A stretch of 64,000 nt of DNA from the NCBI RefSeq assembly GCF_947242115.1, contig NC_074725.1, positions 30,481,584 to 30,545,583 of the forward strand, given 5' to 3'. This document shows positions 63,215 to 64,000 of this stretch, piece by piece (position 1 is the stretch's first letter; every line of letters starts with the position of its first letter). The notes under the pieces were generated by a model. That model had not been told where the DNA came from. It did no database searches and was given only the letters and a program-made list of their open reading frames with translations. A program made the translations under genes and the position numbers. This DNA comes from Biomphalaria glabrata. Its lineage: Eukaryota > Mollusca > Gastropoda > Planorbidae.

Positions 63215-63580
63215 CCCCTCACACAGCAATAACTTCAATACCCGACACAGTTTGGGGATAGGAGTGTCGCAGGGTCAGCACAGTGTCCTACAAGCTGCCC
63301 TGGTTTCTCAACAGGGTTGACACTCAAAGCCTTTCCAGTGTTTTGGCTTAGCCGCAAGGCAGCGAAGCTTGGATCCAGGCCTCGTCATCTGCACATCAGT
63401 CCCCACCCCACCCCCTTTCACACAGCAATAACTTCAATACCCGATACAGTTTAGGGATAGGAGTGTCGCAGGGTCTGCACAGTGTCCTACAAGCTGCCCT
63501 GGTTTCTCAACAGAGTTGACACTCAAAGCCTTTCCAGTGTTTTGGCTTAGCCGCAAGGCAGCGAAGGTTGGATACAGACT
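63215..63580. repeat. Two-copy ~180-bp tandem repeat
   Basis: acacagcaataacttcaata, gtttggggataggagtgtcg and agcctttccagtgttttggc occur in both copies (63222-63370 and 63418-63570). Related words are in the 24300 family. Confidence 0.92.
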
Positions 63581-63668
63581 TTCCCTTTACTGCAAGACTT
63601 TCCTACGAGCTAAACCTGAAAGCGCTTGACAATCAATATTATTTCGTTCGTGGCATTAACACGGGACA

Positions 63669-63741
63669 GAGGCGTAACTAGCAATGTGCGGGTTGTGCGG
63701 GCCGCACGGGGCACCAAATACCCTAGCTCCGCCACTGACAC
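63669..63741. mobile_element. Miniature hAT element, GGCGTAGCTA family
   Basis: cagaggcgtaactagcaatg to ctagctccgccactg, only about 73 bases. The flanks acacggga and acacgaga form an 8-bp duplication with one change. Confidence 0.85.
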
Positions 63742-63744
63742 GAG

Positions 63745-64000
63745 AAGAATAAAACAAGAAAAATAATTAAAGGTACAGAGGATATATTATGTTTACATTA
63801 TTTTTATTAGGTCAAATTATGTTTACATTATTTTAATTATACTTATAACAAGTAGTTTAAACTAAACACAAACACTATATATTTATATGTATCCGAACAA
63901 GGAAAAAAAAACATAATATTAGCGATAGGAGGCGGGGGAAGTATGGGAAGTAAATTAACCTCTGACCTCTGAACTTGTGTAGAGCTAAAAAAGAATATAG
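63745..64000. other. No gene seen
   Basis: AT-rich end of the window. Confidence 0.4.

Overview
The window looks like a piece of a molluscan genome, most likely a freshwater pulmonate snail. The evidence is short GT-AG exons in long AT-rich introns, very abundant tRNA-derived SINEs, GA and GATA microsatellites, many short hAT-type elements with 8-bp target duplications, and molluscan-style LINE 3' ends. No bacterial operon, CRISPR array, rRNA gene or free-standing tRNA gene is seen. Almost every long open frame is a tandem array whose period is a multiple of three.

Genes. Two paralogous tetraspanin genes face each other tail to tail. The minus-strand gene is complete from start to stop: 8 coding exons, 57079 down to 44940, 1143 coding bases, 380 residues. 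The plus-strand gene has seven clear exons, 30235 to 40254, with an uncertain first exon (a long open frame ending at 26937) and an uncertain C-terminus. Exon lengths agree (162/162, 80/80, 202/202, 96/87, 99/90), and all intron phases agree. Both have four membrane segments, a CCG motif, a P-x-T-C-C motif and the last two loop cysteines. Both also have an unusually long acidic N-terminal tail. The nearest relative of each gene in the window is the other, so an inverted duplication is likely.

The most striking structure is in the introns of these genes. In the minus gene six of seven introns carry a tandem array that starts at, or runs across, a splice junction: the donor side in introns 1-3 and the acceptor side in introns 5-7. 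In several arrays the unit includes bases of the exon and of the splice site, so splice-site-like copies are present many times over (about 30 acceptor copies before the last exon). The plus gene shows the same at smaller scale, with an 87-bp duplication of the exon 3 acceptor that stays open in frame.

Layout. 1-26 kb: microsatellites, SINEs, LINE 3' remnants, several hAT elements, and at 17082-21370 a four-level nest of insertions. 26-42 kb: plus tetraspanin gene with intronic repeats. 42-45 kb: LINE remnants between the two gene ends. 45-57 kb: minus tetraspanin gene. 57-64 kb: LINE remnant, hAT elements, a 60-bp satellite and short tandem repeats. Six roughly 200-bp elements resemble the SPIN family of hAT transposons known for horizontal transfer, including into a pond snail.
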